From: Xanthobacter autotrophicus Py2
Lineage (GTDB): Bacteria > Pseudomonadota > Alphaproteobacteria > Rhizobiales > Xanthobacteraceae
DNA: 64,000 bases
Direction: 5' to 3'
Assembly: GCA_000017645.1 (NCBI GenBank)
Contig: CP000781.1
Span: 1,578,001-1,642,000 of the forward strand
The notes beneath the pieces are model-generated. The model made no database searches. It was not told the DNA's origin and was given only the letters and a program-made list of their open reading frames with translations. A program made the translations under genes and the position numbers. Numbering within the stretch: position 1 is the stretch's first letter; each line of letters begins with the position of its first letter. Positions 1 to 8,960 of this stretch are shown piece by piece.

Positions 1-604
1 GGAGAAGGAGAAGCACGTCTTCGCCTTCGTGGAGGATGCGGCGGCCTCCGGCGGCTACATGATCGCCTGCGCGGCGGACGAGATCTTCGCCGATCCCTGC
101 TCCATCGTCGGCTCCATCGGGGTGGTGACGGCGGGCTTCGGCTTCGACAAGGCCATCGAGAAGCTGGGCGTGGAGCGGCGCGTCTATACCGCCGGCGAAC
201 GCAAGGTGACCCTCGACCCGTTCCGTCCCACGCGGCCGGAGGACGTGGAACGGCTCGACGTGCTCTTGAAGGAACTTCACACCGTGTTCGTGGACCTCGT
301 GCGCTCCCGGCGCAGCGATGCGCTGCCGGCCGACGACGAGAGCCTGTTTTCCGGCGAGTTCTGGCTGGGCACGCAGGCCGCGGGACTTGGCCTCGTGGAT
401 GGGCTGGGCGACGTGCGCTCCATCCTGAAGGCGCGGTACGGCGAGGAGGTGCGCATGCCACTGGTGCAGTCGTCCTCCGGCCTCATCCCGCGCCGTCCGG
501 GCGGTTTTGGCGCGGCCTTGGCCGGCAGCCTTGCGTCTCAGGCGGCGGACGGGGCCATGGCGGCAGTGGAGGAGCGCGCCCTGTGGTCGCGGCTTGGCCT
601 GTGA
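1..604 (+). CDS. S49 family (SppA/SohB-like) serine peptidase, C-terminal part
   Basis: The frame is open from the left edge, so the N-terminus lies outside the window; the GTG at 29 is internal. The visible 200 residues start just before the S49 nucleophile motif AASGGYM, whose serine is the catalytic residue of SppA-type signal-peptide peptidases, followed by the conserved ACAADEIFADP and GSIGV segments. S49 enzymes act at the inner membrane on leftover signal peptides or membrane-protein fragments. The C-terminus is short and resembles the small SohB/SppA forms rather than the long double-domain E. coli SppA. A GC-rich hairpin follows the stop. The family call is secure; the exact physiological substrate is not known from sequence. 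Confidence 0.9.
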   Translation, partial: EKEKHVFAFVEDAAASGGYMIACAADEIFADPCSIVGSIGVVTAGFGFDKAIEKLGVERRVYTAGERKVTLDPFRPTRPEDVERLDVLLKELHTVFVDLVRSRRSDALPADDESLFSGEFWLGTQAAGLGLVDGLGDVRSILKARYGEEVRMPLVQSSSGLIPRRPGGFGAALAGSLASQAADGAMAAVEERALWSRLGL

Positions 605-620
605 TCGACCCAAAACGCCG

Positions 621-646
621 CGCGGCAGCCCCTCCGGGGTGCCGCG
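621..646 (+). terminator. Hairpin after the S49 peptidase gene
   Basis: Left arm CGCGGCAGCCCC and right arm GGGGTGCCGCG form a strong stem with one bulge and a 3-nt loop, 17 nt after the stop codon. No T-run follows directly, so it may be a transcript 3' end or stability hairpin rather than a textbook intrinsic terminator. Confidence 0.4.
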
Positions 647-726
647 ATGGCGCCGGATGAGGCAGATTTCGCACCTGCCCTTTTCTTGCCCTTTCCCCCC
701 TTCGCCGCTGGGGTTAAATCCGATTC

Positions 727-2436
727 ATGACCACCGTCCTGACCACCGGCATAGCGCCCGGCGCCCCTGAGACCGACGCTCCCGTCGACACCTTGTTCAT
801 CGCTGTCGCGCAGCTCAACCCCACCGTGGGCGACGTGGCCGGCAATCTGGACCTTGCCCGCCGCACCAGCGCCGGCGCCCGCGATGCGGGGGCGGACCTC
901 GTGGTCTTTCCCGAGCTGTTCATCGCCGGCTATCCGCCCGAGGACCTGGTGCTGAAGCCGGCGTTCCAGCAGGCCTGCCGCGCCGCCATCGAGACGCTGG
1001 CCGCCGAGACCGCTGACGGCCCGGCGCTGCTCATCGGCGCGCCGTGGGTGGAGGAGGGCAAGCTCTACAATTCGGTGCTGCTGCTGGAAAACGGCGGCAT
1101 CTCCGCCGTTCGCCACAAGGTGGACCTGCCCAATTACGGCGTATTCGACGAGAAGCGCGTGTTCACCCCCGGCCCGCTGCCGGGGCCGATCCCGTTCAAG
1201 GGCGTGCGCCTCGGCGTACCGATCTGCGAGGACATCTGGGGTGCGGACGTGGTGGAATGCCTCGCCGAGACTGGCGCGGAGCTGCTCATCGTTCCCAACG
1301 GCTCGCCCTATCGCCAGAGCGTCTATGCCGAGCGCGAGAACGTGGCGGTGGCCCGCGTGGTGGAGAGCCACCTGCCGCTGCTCTATGTGAACCAGGTGGG
1401 CGGGCAGGACGAGCTGGTATTCGACGGCGCGTCCTTCGCCCTTAACCCCGACCGCTTCCTGGCCCTGCAGTTTCCCGGCTTCATGGAGCGGGTGCGCATC
1501 TCCAAGTGGCAGCGCTTCGAGAACGGCTGGAAGTGCCTCGGCGCCAATCTTGCCGACCGCATCGAGGGCGATGAGGCGGACTATGCCGCCTGCGTGCTGG
1601 GCCTGCGCGACTATGTGAACAAGAACCGCTTCCCCGGCGTGGTGCTGGGGCTTTCTGGCGGCATCGACAGCGCCATCTGCGCCGCCATGGCGGTGGATGC
1701 CCTGGGGCCGGAGCGGGTCCACTGCATCATGCTGCCCTATCGTTACACGTCCGAGGAAAGCCTCGCGGATGCCGCCGCCGTGGCGCAGGCCCTGTTCGTG
1801 CGCTACGACGTGCTGCCCATCGTTGCCGGGGTGGAGGGCATGGAAGCCGCGCTGGCGCCCCTGTTCGAGGGCACCCAGCGCGACGTGACCGAGGAAAACC
1901 TCCAGTCCCGCGTGCGCGGCGCGCTGCTCATGTCGGTGTCCAACAAGTTCGGCGCCATGGTGGTGACCACCGGCAACAAGTCCGAGATGTCCACCGGCTA
2001 CGCCACCCTCTATGGCGACATGAACGGCGGCTACAATCCCATCAAGGACCTCTACAAGACCCAGGTCACCCGCCTGTCGCGCCTGCGCAACCGCTGGAAG
2101 CCGGCCGACGCGCTCGGGCCGGACGGCGTCGTCATCCCCGACAGCCTCATCGACAAGCCGCCCACCGCCGAATTGCGCGAGAACCAGAAGGACGAGGATT
2201 CGCTGCCGCCCTACGCGGTGCTGGACGCCATCCTCGAACGCCTGGTGGAGCGCGAGCATTCGGTGGCGCAGATCATCGCCGACGGCTTCAACGCTGCCAC
2301 CGTGACGCGGGTGGAGCGGCTTTTGAACATCGCCGAATACAAGCGCCGGCAGGCCGCGCCGGGGGTGAAGGTGACCGGCCGCAACTTCGGCCGCGACCGC
2401 CGCTATCCCATCACCAACCGCTTCCGCGAGGGGTGA
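727..2436 (+). CDS. nadE: Glutamine-dependent NAD+ synthetase
   Basis: Converts deamido-NAD+ to NAD+ with ATP and ammonia drawn from glutamine, the last step of NAD synthesis. The 569-residue protein has the two expected domains. An N-terminal nitrilase-type glutaminase carries the catalytic triad Glu63 (VFPELFIAGY), Lys131 (RHKVDLPNYG) and Cys167 (PICEDIWG). The C-terminal adenylate-forming synthetase has the PPi-loop SGGIDS at 310-315 and the TTGNKSEM segment. Length fits the family. ATG 727 is the first start after the upstream hairpin. It is a single-gene unit; the next gene starts over 400 bp downstream. Confidence 0.97.
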   Translation: MTTVLTTGIAPGAPETDAPVDTLFIAVAQLNPTVGDVAGNLDLARRTSAGARDAGADLVVFPELFIAGYPPEDLVLKPAFQQACRAAIETLAAETADGPALLIGAPWVEEGKLYNSVLLLENGGISAVRHKVDLPNYGVFDEKRVFTPGPLPGPIPFKGVRLGVPICEDIWGADVVECLAETGAELLIVPNGSPYRQSVYAERENVAVARVVESHLPLLYVNQVGGQDELVFDGASFALNPDRFLALQFPGFMERVRISKWQRFENGWKCLGANLADRIEGDEADYAACVLGLRDYVNKNRFPGVVLGLSGGIDSAICAAMAVDALGPERVHCIMLPYRYTSEESLADAAAVAQALFVRYDVLPIVAGVEGMEAALAPLFEGTQRDVTEENLQSRVRGALLMSVSNKFGAMVVTTGNKSEMSTGYATLYGDMNGGYNPIKDLYKTQVTRLSRLRNRWKPADALGPDGVVIPDSLIDKPPTAELRENQKDEDSLPPYAVLDAILERLVEREHSVAQIIADGFNAATVTRVERLLNIAEYKRRQAAPGVKVTGRNFGRDRRYPITNRFREG

Positions 2437-2857
2437 GGCGATAAGAACGCGTTTGGAAATTCAGAAGGGCATAACCGCAAACACCATCGTCATGCCCTGG
2501 CTTGTCGCACGCATCCAAGCCGAACCGCTTGGGACGATCGGCGAAAATCATTCCAATCCTCGCCACGTGGATGGCCGGGACAGCCCGGCCATGACGGCGG
2601 TCAAGTGCCTGCGAGGGCTGCGAGCGCTGATCCGGTTGAATTTTCAAACGGTCTCCGAGGATACGCCGGCCGGTACGGTCCGCCGGCGGGTCCATGCTAC
2701 CGCTGTCGAAACGCGGAAATCCTTTTTTAAATTGAGCACTTAACGTGGCTCAGCTAGCGTTGCGCCGGGCGCTGCGCTACACCCCGATGCCGGTGGGGAA
2801 ATGCGAGCGTTTCCCACGCGGAGTCGGCCGAAGGCCGGCGTGGCAGCAGACGGGTGC
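2437..2857. other. Intergenic region between nadE and the DUF2339 gene
   Basis: About 420 bp without a convincing gene. It holds an imperfect inverted repeat (2488-2596, listed separately) and a slightly AT-richer stretch near 2715-2745 that could carry the promoter of the next gene. An ORF can be read across 2453-2743, but it is made largely of the repeat and has no good ribosome-binding site. Confidence 0.5.
2488..2596. repeat. Imperfect inverted intergenic repeat
   Basis: The left end reads CGTCATGCCCTGGCTTGTC and the right end is close to its reverse complement (GGACAGCCCGGCCATGACG), with about 68 bp between. Elements with the sense CGTCATGsCCGGsCTTGTCC are common dispersed palindromes in Rhizobiales intergenic DNA (from memory). 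Only one copy is visible here, so its dispersed nature is inferred. Confidence 0.5.
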
Positions 2858-5626
2858 ATGGCGATGGACGAATGGGCACTTCTCATTCTTGTGGTTCTCG
2901 CCTTTCCGGTGATGACGCTGGTCGCCTTCGTGCTCGTGCTCAAGCACCGGGGCCGCATCCGGGTGCTGGAGGCGCGGGTCGCCGCGCTGGAAGCGCAGGC
3001 CTTCGGCATCGTTCCTGCCGTGCCTCCCGCCGCCGCCCCGATTCCCTCAGGCCCGGTCACGCTGGCGCCCTTCGCGCCCCGGCCGCCTGAACCGGCCACC
3101 GCGCCGCCAGAGCCCGCCCGCCCGCCGGCCCTGCATGACGTGACGCGTCCACCGCCGCTCTCGGCGCCATCGCAGCCCGAGGACGCCGCGCCGCCGCTTC
3201 CGCCGCGGCCGGGCTTCGATGCCGGCCAGCTCAAGGAACGCTTCGCCGGATTCGAGGAGAAGGTGGGCGCGCGCTGGGCGGTGTGGGTGGGCGGCCTCGC
3301 CCTGGCTCTGGGCGGAGTGTTCCTGGTGCGCTTCGCCGTGGAGCAGGACCTCATCGGCCCGGGCATGCGGGTGGGGCTGGGGCTGCTGCTGGCGGTCGCG
3401 CTGCTCGCGGGGGGAGAAGTGCTGCGCCGCCGTGCCCGCAGGGAAGAGCCGGCCGAGCCGCTTTCGGCGCCGGCTGCCGGCCCCTTTGCCGGCCTTGGGC
3501 GGGTGCCGGACGTGCCGAGCATCCTCACCGCCGCCGGCACCATGACCGCCTTCGGCAGCATCTATGCGGCCTATGAGCTGTACCACCTCATTCCGCCGCA
3601 GGCCGCCTTCCTGCTGCTGGCGGCCACCGGCGTCGCCACCCTGCTCGCCGCCTTGCTGCATGGTCCGGCTCTTGCGGCGCTGGGCTTCATCGGCGCGGCG
3701 GTGACGCCCTTCCTCATCACCTCGAAGGATCCCAATGCCTGGGGCGTCGCCCTGCTGATCGCGGCGGTGGCGGCGAGCGCGCTCGCCGTGGCGCGGGTGC
3801 GGCGCTGGGCGTGGCTGGCCCTGATCGCCATCATCGGCGTGGTGGCGTGGGGTCTCACCTTGGTGGTGTTCGACGTGCCGCAGGCCGTGAGCGCCTCGGG
3901 CGCGCTGGGGCTGGTGCTGCTGGCGCTGACCGCCCTGTTGCTGGCACCGGGCCTGTTCTGGGGTCCCGATACCGGCCCGCGGCCGGAGCCGATCTCCATC
4001 CTCGGTGCCGTGGGCGCTCTGGTCATCACCGCCGCGGCGGCGGTGGACGGGCTGGTGGGCGGCATGCCGCTCTCGGTCTTCGTGCTCGCCGCCGTGGGCG
4101 TGCTGGCGCTGGCGTGGCGGGTGAAACCCATGACCTTGGCCGCGCTTGCGGTTGCGGTGCTGGCTCCCGCGATCCTCACCCGATGGGTGTTTCCGCCGCT
4201 GCCGGGCACCGCCATGGCCCCCGCCGGGCCCATGGCCGGCGCGCTGCCGGAGCCGGCGCGGCTCTCGATCGGCCACTTCATGGTCTACGCCTTCGGCATG
4301 GGCGCGCTGATGCTGGGGGCGGGGCTTGCCGGCGCGTGGCGCGGCGGGCGATTCCTGGTCCTGGTCGGCTGGGCGGTCACGGGCACCCTCGGCCCGGTGC
4401 TGATGCTGATCGCCGCCTATGCGCGCCTCACTGAGCTCGACCGCAGCGTGCCGTTCGCGGCGCTGGCGCTGGCCCTCGCCTTCCTCTTCACGCTCGCCGC
4501 CGAGCGGCTGTCGCGGAGCGTGCGCGCCTATGGCGGCACCATCTTCGCCGCCGGGGCGGTGGTGACGCTCGCGCTCGCGCTCACCTTCGCGCTGGAGAAG
4601 GGCTGGCTCACGGTGGGCCTCGCGCTGGCGGCGCTGGGCGTGGCGTGGATCTCCACCCTGCGGCCGCTGCCGGGGCTGCGCGCCTTCTCCGCCACCCTCG
4701 CGCTGGTGGTGCTGGGTCGCATCGTGTGGCTGCCCACCATCGCCGTGGACCCCGGAGCCACCCCGATTTTCAACTGGCTGCTGTGGGGCTACGGCGTGCC
4801 GGCCTTCGCCTTCGCCGGCGCCGCCTTCCTGCTGGCGAAGAGCGGCGACGACTGGAGCCGCCGGGTGCATGAGAGCCTGGCGCTGCTGTTCGCGGTGATG
4901 CTGGCGGCAACCGAGGTGCGCCACCTCGCCCATGGCGGCGACATCTATGCCAGCGGTACCCGCCTGTTCGAGACCGGGCTGCTCGCCTGCATCTACGGGG
5001 CCTATGCGGTGGGCCTGTCGCGCCTTGCCACCATCACCGGGCGCGGCTTCTACCGGCTGTTCTCGGACCTCGTCGCGGCGATCGCGGTGCTGTGCGCCCT
5101 CAACGGCCTCGGGGAGAACAATCCGTTCGCCACCGGGGAGAGCGTCGGCGGGGTGCTGTTCAACGACCTGCTGGTCGCCTTCGCGCTGCCGGCGGGGCTG
5201 GCGCTGGTGTTCGCCGGGGTGCAGCCGGTGGCGCGCGCCAAGGTGAAGCTGGCGGCGGGCGGGCTCGCCATCGTGCTGGCGCTGGCCTACATCACCTTCG
5301 AGGTGAGCCGCCTGTTCCAGGGCGACGTGCTTGATCCCGACCAGATCAGCTCGGCCGAGTGGTACGCCTATTCGGCGGCGTGGCTGGTTTCGGGCATGGT
5401 GCTGCTGGGCATCGGCCTGTGGCGCGGATCGCGCACCCTGCGCCTCGCCTCGGCGGCGGTGATGGTGGCGACCGTGCTGAAGGTGTTCCTCTCCGACATG
5501 GCGGATCTGGAGGGCGTGCTGCGCGCGGTCTCCTTCATCGGCCTCGGACTGGTTCTGGTGGCCATGGGCTGGGTCTACCAGCGCCTGCTCGCCCGCGAGA
5601 AGGCCGCGCCACGCGGGCCTGATTGA
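2858..5626 (+). CDS. DUF2339 family polytopic membrane protein
   Basis: A very hydrophobic protein of about 922 residues. An N-terminal membrane helix (DEWALLILVVLAF) is followed by a charged stretch (residues about 25-50) and a Pro/Ala-rich linker to about 135. Then comes the typical DUF2339 entry segment GARWAVWVGGLALALGGVFLV, after which about 25 further membrane helices run to the C-terminus. DUF2339 proteins are widespread in alphaproteobacteria but have no established function. The start is uncertain: ATG 2858 or 2864 precedes the first helix directly, while an upstream in-frame ATG at 2801 would add an arginine-rich, non-conserved-looking tail with poorly spaced Shine-Dalgarno bases. 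Confidence 0.88.
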   Translation: MAMDEWALLILVVLAFPVMTLVAFVLVLKHRGRIRVLEARVAALEAQAFGIVPAVPPAAAPIPSGPVTLAPFAPRPPEPATAPPEPARPPALHDVTRPPPLSAPSQPEDAAPPLPPRPGFDAGQLKERFAGFEEKVGARWAVWVGGLALALGGVFLVRFAVEQDLIGPGMRVGLGLLLAVALLAGGEVLRRRARREEPAEPLSAPAAGPFAGLGRVPDVPSILTAAGTMTAFGSIYAAYELYHLIPPQAAFLLLAATGVATLLAALLHGPALAALGFIGAAVTPFLITSKDPNAWGVALLIAAVAASALAVARVRRWAWLALIAIIGVVAWGLTLVVFDVPQAVSASGALGLVLLALTALLLAPGLFWGPDTGPRPEPISILGAVGALVITAAAAVDGLVGGMPLSVFVLAAVGVLALAWRVKPMTLAALAVAVLAPAILTRWVFPPLPGTAMAPAGPMAGALPEPARLSIGHFMVYAFGMGALMLGAGLAGAWRGGRFLVLVGWAVTGTLGPVLMLIAAYARLTELDRSVPFAALALALAFLFTLAAERLSRSVRAYGGTIFAAGAVVTLALALTFALEKGWLTVGLALAALGVAWISTLRPLPGLRAFSATLALVVLGRIVWLPTIAVDPGATPIFNWLLWGYGVPAFAFAGAAFLLAKSGDDWSRRVHESLALLFAVMLAATEVRHLAHGGDIYASGTRLFETGLLACIYGAYAVGLSRLATITGRGFYRLFSDLVAAIAVLCALNGLGENNPFATGESVGGVLFNDLLVAFALPAGLALVFAGVQPVARAKVKLAAGGLAIVLALAYITFEVSRLFQGDVLDPDQISSAEWYAYSAAWLVSGMVLLGIGLWRGSRTLRLASAAVMVATVLKVFLSDMADLEGVLRAVSFIGLGLVLVAMGWVYQRLLAREKAAPRGPD

Positions 5627-5628
5627 GA

Positions 5629-5949
5629 TCAGCCCCGCGGGCCGAAGACGATGACCGCCGCCCCGGCGAGGCACAGAGCCGCGCCGGTGGCGTCCCAACG
5701 GTCGGGGCGCACGCCTTCCACCGTCCACATCCAGACCAGCGACGACAGGATATAGATGCCGCCATAGGCCGCGAACGCCCGGCCGGCAGCCTCCGCCTCC
5801 ACGAAGGTGAGGGCATAGGCGAAGGCGGCAAGGCTCACGATGCCGGGCAGCAGCCACCAGTGCGACCCGCCGAGCCGCACCACATGCCAGACCGCGAAAC
5901 AGCCGGCGATTTCCCCAAGGGCGGCGAAGAGGAAGGCGGGCAGCGTCAT
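5629..5949 (-). CDS. YnfA family (UPF0060) small membrane protein
   Basis: 106 residues forming four predicted helices, with family hallmarks: an acidic residue in helix 1 ([13 protein letters not shown]), the WWLLPG turn, the AFAYALTF helix and [15 protein letters not shown]. YnfA proteins belong to the small-multidrug-resistance-like superfamily. E. coli YnfA has been linked to multidrug efflux, but the native substrate is not settled. The stop lies 2 bp from the end of the DUF2339 gene, so the two genes converge with no terminator between them. ispE lies upstream on the same strand, 43 bp away, and may be co-transcribed. Confidence 0.92.
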
Positions 5950-5992
5950 CGGGGCAACGTCTTCGGGGGGCGCGTCATGGTGGGGTTCAGCC

Positions 5993-6874
5993 CTATCGCA
6001 GAAGTGTGGGCTTCACCCACCAGCCGGGCTGCTGCGCAAGCAGGCGCCGTGCCAGCGATGCGGCGGTGCGGCAGCTGTCGGTGAGGGCGAACACCGTTGC
6101 GCCGGAGCCGGACATGCGCACCAGCCGCGCCTCGGGCGCTTCGGAAAGCAGGGCCATGGCCCGGCCGATCTCCGGCGCCAGCGCCAGGGCCGGCGGCTCC
6201 AGATCGTTCGGCAGGCCGGACAGGAAGGCGCACACGGCCGCCGCATTCCCCATCGTCGTCTCCGGCAGACCGGCCGGGTGCTCGGGACCAGCCAAAGCCG
6301 CGCCCGGCGCAAGGCCCAGCGCACGGAACACGCCGGCAGTGGGCACGGCGACCCGGCAATTCACCAGCACCGCCGACAAGGGCGGCAGGGCGAGCGGGGC
6401 CGAGAGCACATCGCCCACCCCGCGCATCAGCCGCGCCCGTGGATCAAGGCACACCGGCACGTCCGATCCGGTGGCGCGGGCGGCCGCAAACAGGCGCGGA
6501 TCATCCAGCGCCAGCCCGTTGAGGCCGGCGAGCAGGCGCAGCGCGGCGGCGGCATCGGACGAGCCGCCCCCCAGTCCCGCCGCCACCGGCAGCCGCTTTT
6601 CCAGCACGAAACGGCCGAGCCGCGCGCCGGGCACCCGTTCCGCAAAGGCACGGGCCGCGCGCAGCACCAGATTGTCGTCGTCCGGGCCGGCGGCGGCGGC
6701 CGTGGGGCCGCAGACCTCCAGCGCCAAGGGCGCATCGGGATGGAGGAAAACGAGGTCGCCGGCGCCGGCAAAGGCGACGAGGCTCGCGAGATCGTGAAAG
6801 CCGTCGGCGCGACGGCCTTCGATGCGCAACGTCAGGTTGATCTTCGCCGGGGCGCGCGCGCGCATCAGTTCCAT
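5993..6874 (-). CDS. ispE: 4-diphosphocytidyl-2-C-methyl-D-erythritol kinase
   Basis: GHMP kinase that phosphorylates CDP-methylerythritol in the MEP route to isoprenoids. At 293 residues it has the normal length. Visible motifs are the N-terminal [12 protein letters not shown], the ATP-binding [18 protein letters not shown] and the C-terminal glycine motif [13 protein letters not shown] 6874 is the natural start. It reads divergently from the TPR gene, which begins 247 bp away. In many alphaproteobacteria ispE neighbours a TPR protein gene in this way, supporting the call. Confidence 0.97.
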
Positions 6875-7121
6875 GGGCCGGGCTTATAGCAGATCGGGCC
6901 GTGGCGTCACGCCCGGGCCGCCTTCTCCCCTTGCCCTCTCCCCCTCGCCCCTCTCCCGCACCGCACCACCGCCCTGCGGTAGGACGCGCGCGGCATTACG
7001 CGCACGTAACTTGCGGTGTCACAGGAAAGCCGCCATCCTCGCGCCATCTCGCCCCGCTTGGATCCTTCACCCGTATCTCTGGCGTTCAACCGGCCGGGGG
7101 CTTTATCAGGACATACGATCG

Positions 7122-8861
7122 GTGACGACTGCACGCCCCTTTTTCTCCCTGGCCCTTGCGGCCGGCTTTGCTGCGGTGCTCCATCTCGCGGCGAGCCCGG
7201 CCCGCGCCGAAGCGGTCCCCGACGTCGATACCTCGCTGGCCGGCAATTATCTCGCCGCGCGGCTCGCCAGCTCCGAGCGCGATTCGGATGCGGCGGTGAC
7301 CTACCTGCGCAACCTGATGAAGCTCGATGCGCGAAATGACGAGATCGTCGAGCGCACCTTCTTCGCCATGCTCATGGATGGCGACATCGACGAGGCCATG
7401 AAGCTGGCCGACCGCATGGTGAAGGCGGACCGCACCCACCGCATCGCCCGCCTCGCCCTGTCCGTTCGCGCCATCAAGAAGGCGCACTACCAGACCGCCC
7501 GCACCAACCTCGCCCTTTCGGTGCGCGGCCCCATCGGCGATCTCACCGCCACGCTGCTGGCCGCCTGGACCTTCTACGGCTCCGGCAACACCAAGGGCGC
7601 GGTGGAGCTCATCGACCGGCTGGAAGGCCCCGACTGGTATGTGCCCCTGAAGGAACTGCATGCCGGCCTCATCCTCGATGCCGCCGGGCAGAAGAAGGAA
7701 GCGGGCAAGCGCCTCGAGCAGGCGATGAAGATCGATCCCGGCTCGCTGCGCGCCATCGACGCCTATGCCCGCTGGGCCTCGCGCAACGAGAGCATCGACG
7801 CGGCGCTGGCCGCCTATGGCAGCTTCGAGAAGCAGCTGCCCAACCACCCCATCGTGATGGCGGCCATCCGCGACCTGAAGGCGGGCAAGACCCTGCCGCC
7901 GCTGGTCAAGACGGCGCAGGAGGGCTCCTCCGAGGTGCTCTATGGCCTCGGCTCCACCGTGGGCCGGCAGGGCGGCGAGGACCTTGCCCTCGTCTATCTG
8001 CAGCTCGCCATCTGGCTCTATCCCGAGCACCCCTTCGCCAGCCTGACGCTGGCCGATCTCTATGAGCAGCTGAAGCAGCCCTCCAAGGCCATCGAGGTCT
8101 ATGAGAGCGTGCCGGACAGCTCGCCGCTGAAGCGCAACGCCGAGGTCCAGCTGGCCGTCAACCTCGACGCCGCCGACAAGTACAAGGAGGCCCGCGCCCA
8201 TCTGGACAAGATGATTGCGGCCGACCCCAAGGACATCGAGGCCATCGTGGCGCTGGGCAAGATCCAGCAGTCGCGCAAGATGTTCGCCGAATGCGCTGAG
8301 ACCTATTCCAAGGCTATCGCCCTCATTCCCCAGCCCACCAAGGGCAATTGGGCGCTGTTCTATTTCCGCGGCATCTGCAACGAGCGCTCGAAGAACTGGC
8401 CGGCTGCGGAGGCCGACCTGAAGAAGGCGCTGGAACTGAACCCGGACCAGCCCCATGTGCTCAACTATCTGGGCTACAGCTGGGTGGACCAGGGCGTTAA
8501 CCTCGACCAGGGCGTCGAGATGATCCGCAAGGCAGCCAAGCTGCGGCCCGACGACGGCCCCATCGTGGACAGCCTGGGCTGGGCTTATTATCGCCTCGGT
8601 CGCTACGACGAGGCGGTGGTGCAGCTTGAGCGCGCCATCGAGCTGATGCCGCAGGATCCGGTCATCAACGACCATCTGGGCGACGCCTACTGGAAGGTCG
8701 GCCGCAAGCTGGAGGCGGGCTTCCAGTGGGCCCACGCCCGCGACCTCAAGCCCGAGCCGGACGACCTGACCAAGATCGTCCAGAAGATCGACAAGGGCCT
8801 TGACGCGGTGGACCAGCCGGCCCCCGTGCGCAAGGCCGAAGAGACCCAGAAGGGCGGTTGA
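7122..8861 (+). CDS. Secreted/periplasmic tetratricopeptide-repeat protein
   Basis: I chose the GTG at 7122 because it is followed at once by a clean signal peptide (FFSLALAAGFAAVLHLAASPARA, cleavage near residue 29). Upstream in-frame codons overlap the divergent ispE promoter region. The mature part (about 550 residues) is helical with TPR units, clearest toward the C-terminus: PHVLNYLGYSWVDQGV, GPIVDSLGWAYYRLGRYDEAV and DPVINDHLGDAYWKVGR. TPR proteins mediate protein-protein contacts. The position next to ispE is the conserved arrangement for this family, but its exact role is unknown. Confidence 0.9.
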   Translation: MTTARPFFSLALAAGFAAVLHLAASPARAEAVPDVDTSLAGNYLAARLASSERDSDAAVTYLRNLMKLDARNDEIVERTFFAMLMDGDIDEAMKLADRMVKADRTHRIARLALSVRAIKKAHYQTARTNLALSVRGPIGDLTATLLAAWTFYGSGNTKGAVELIDRLEGPDWYVPLKELHAGLILDAAGQKKEAGKRLEQAMKIDPGSLRAIDAYARWASRNESIDAALAAYGSFEKQLPNHPIVMAAIRDLKAGKTLPPLVKTAQEGSSEVLYGLGSTVGRQGGEDLALVYLQLAIWLYPEHPFASLTLADLYEQLKQPSKAIEVYESVPDSSPLKRNAEVQLAVNLDAADKYKEARAHLDKMIAADPKDIEAIVALGKIQQSRKMFAECAETYSKAIALIPQPTKGNWALFYFRGICNERSKNWPAAEADLKKALELNPDQPHVLNYLGYSWVDQGVNLDQGVEMIRKAAKLRPDDGPIVDSLGWAYYRLGRYDEAVVQLERAIELMPQDPVINDHLGDAYWKVGRKLEAGFQWAHARDLKPEPDDLTKIVQKIDKGLDAVDQPAPVRKAEETQKGG

Positions 8862-8960
8862 GGCGCGGTGCCCCCTCACTGGGGCACAGCATTTTTGCCG
8901 CGCCCATGCTTCCCTCGCGTGGTGCGACCCGGTAGGGTCGCGCCGCCTGGGGACTGATGC

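Noticed and set aside
3047..5857. A 936-codon open frame on the minus strand opposite the DUF2339 gene
   Set aside because: The translation is rich in His/Arg/Gly/Gln with no domain; it is the usual antisense shadow of a GC-rich gene with strong third-position bias.
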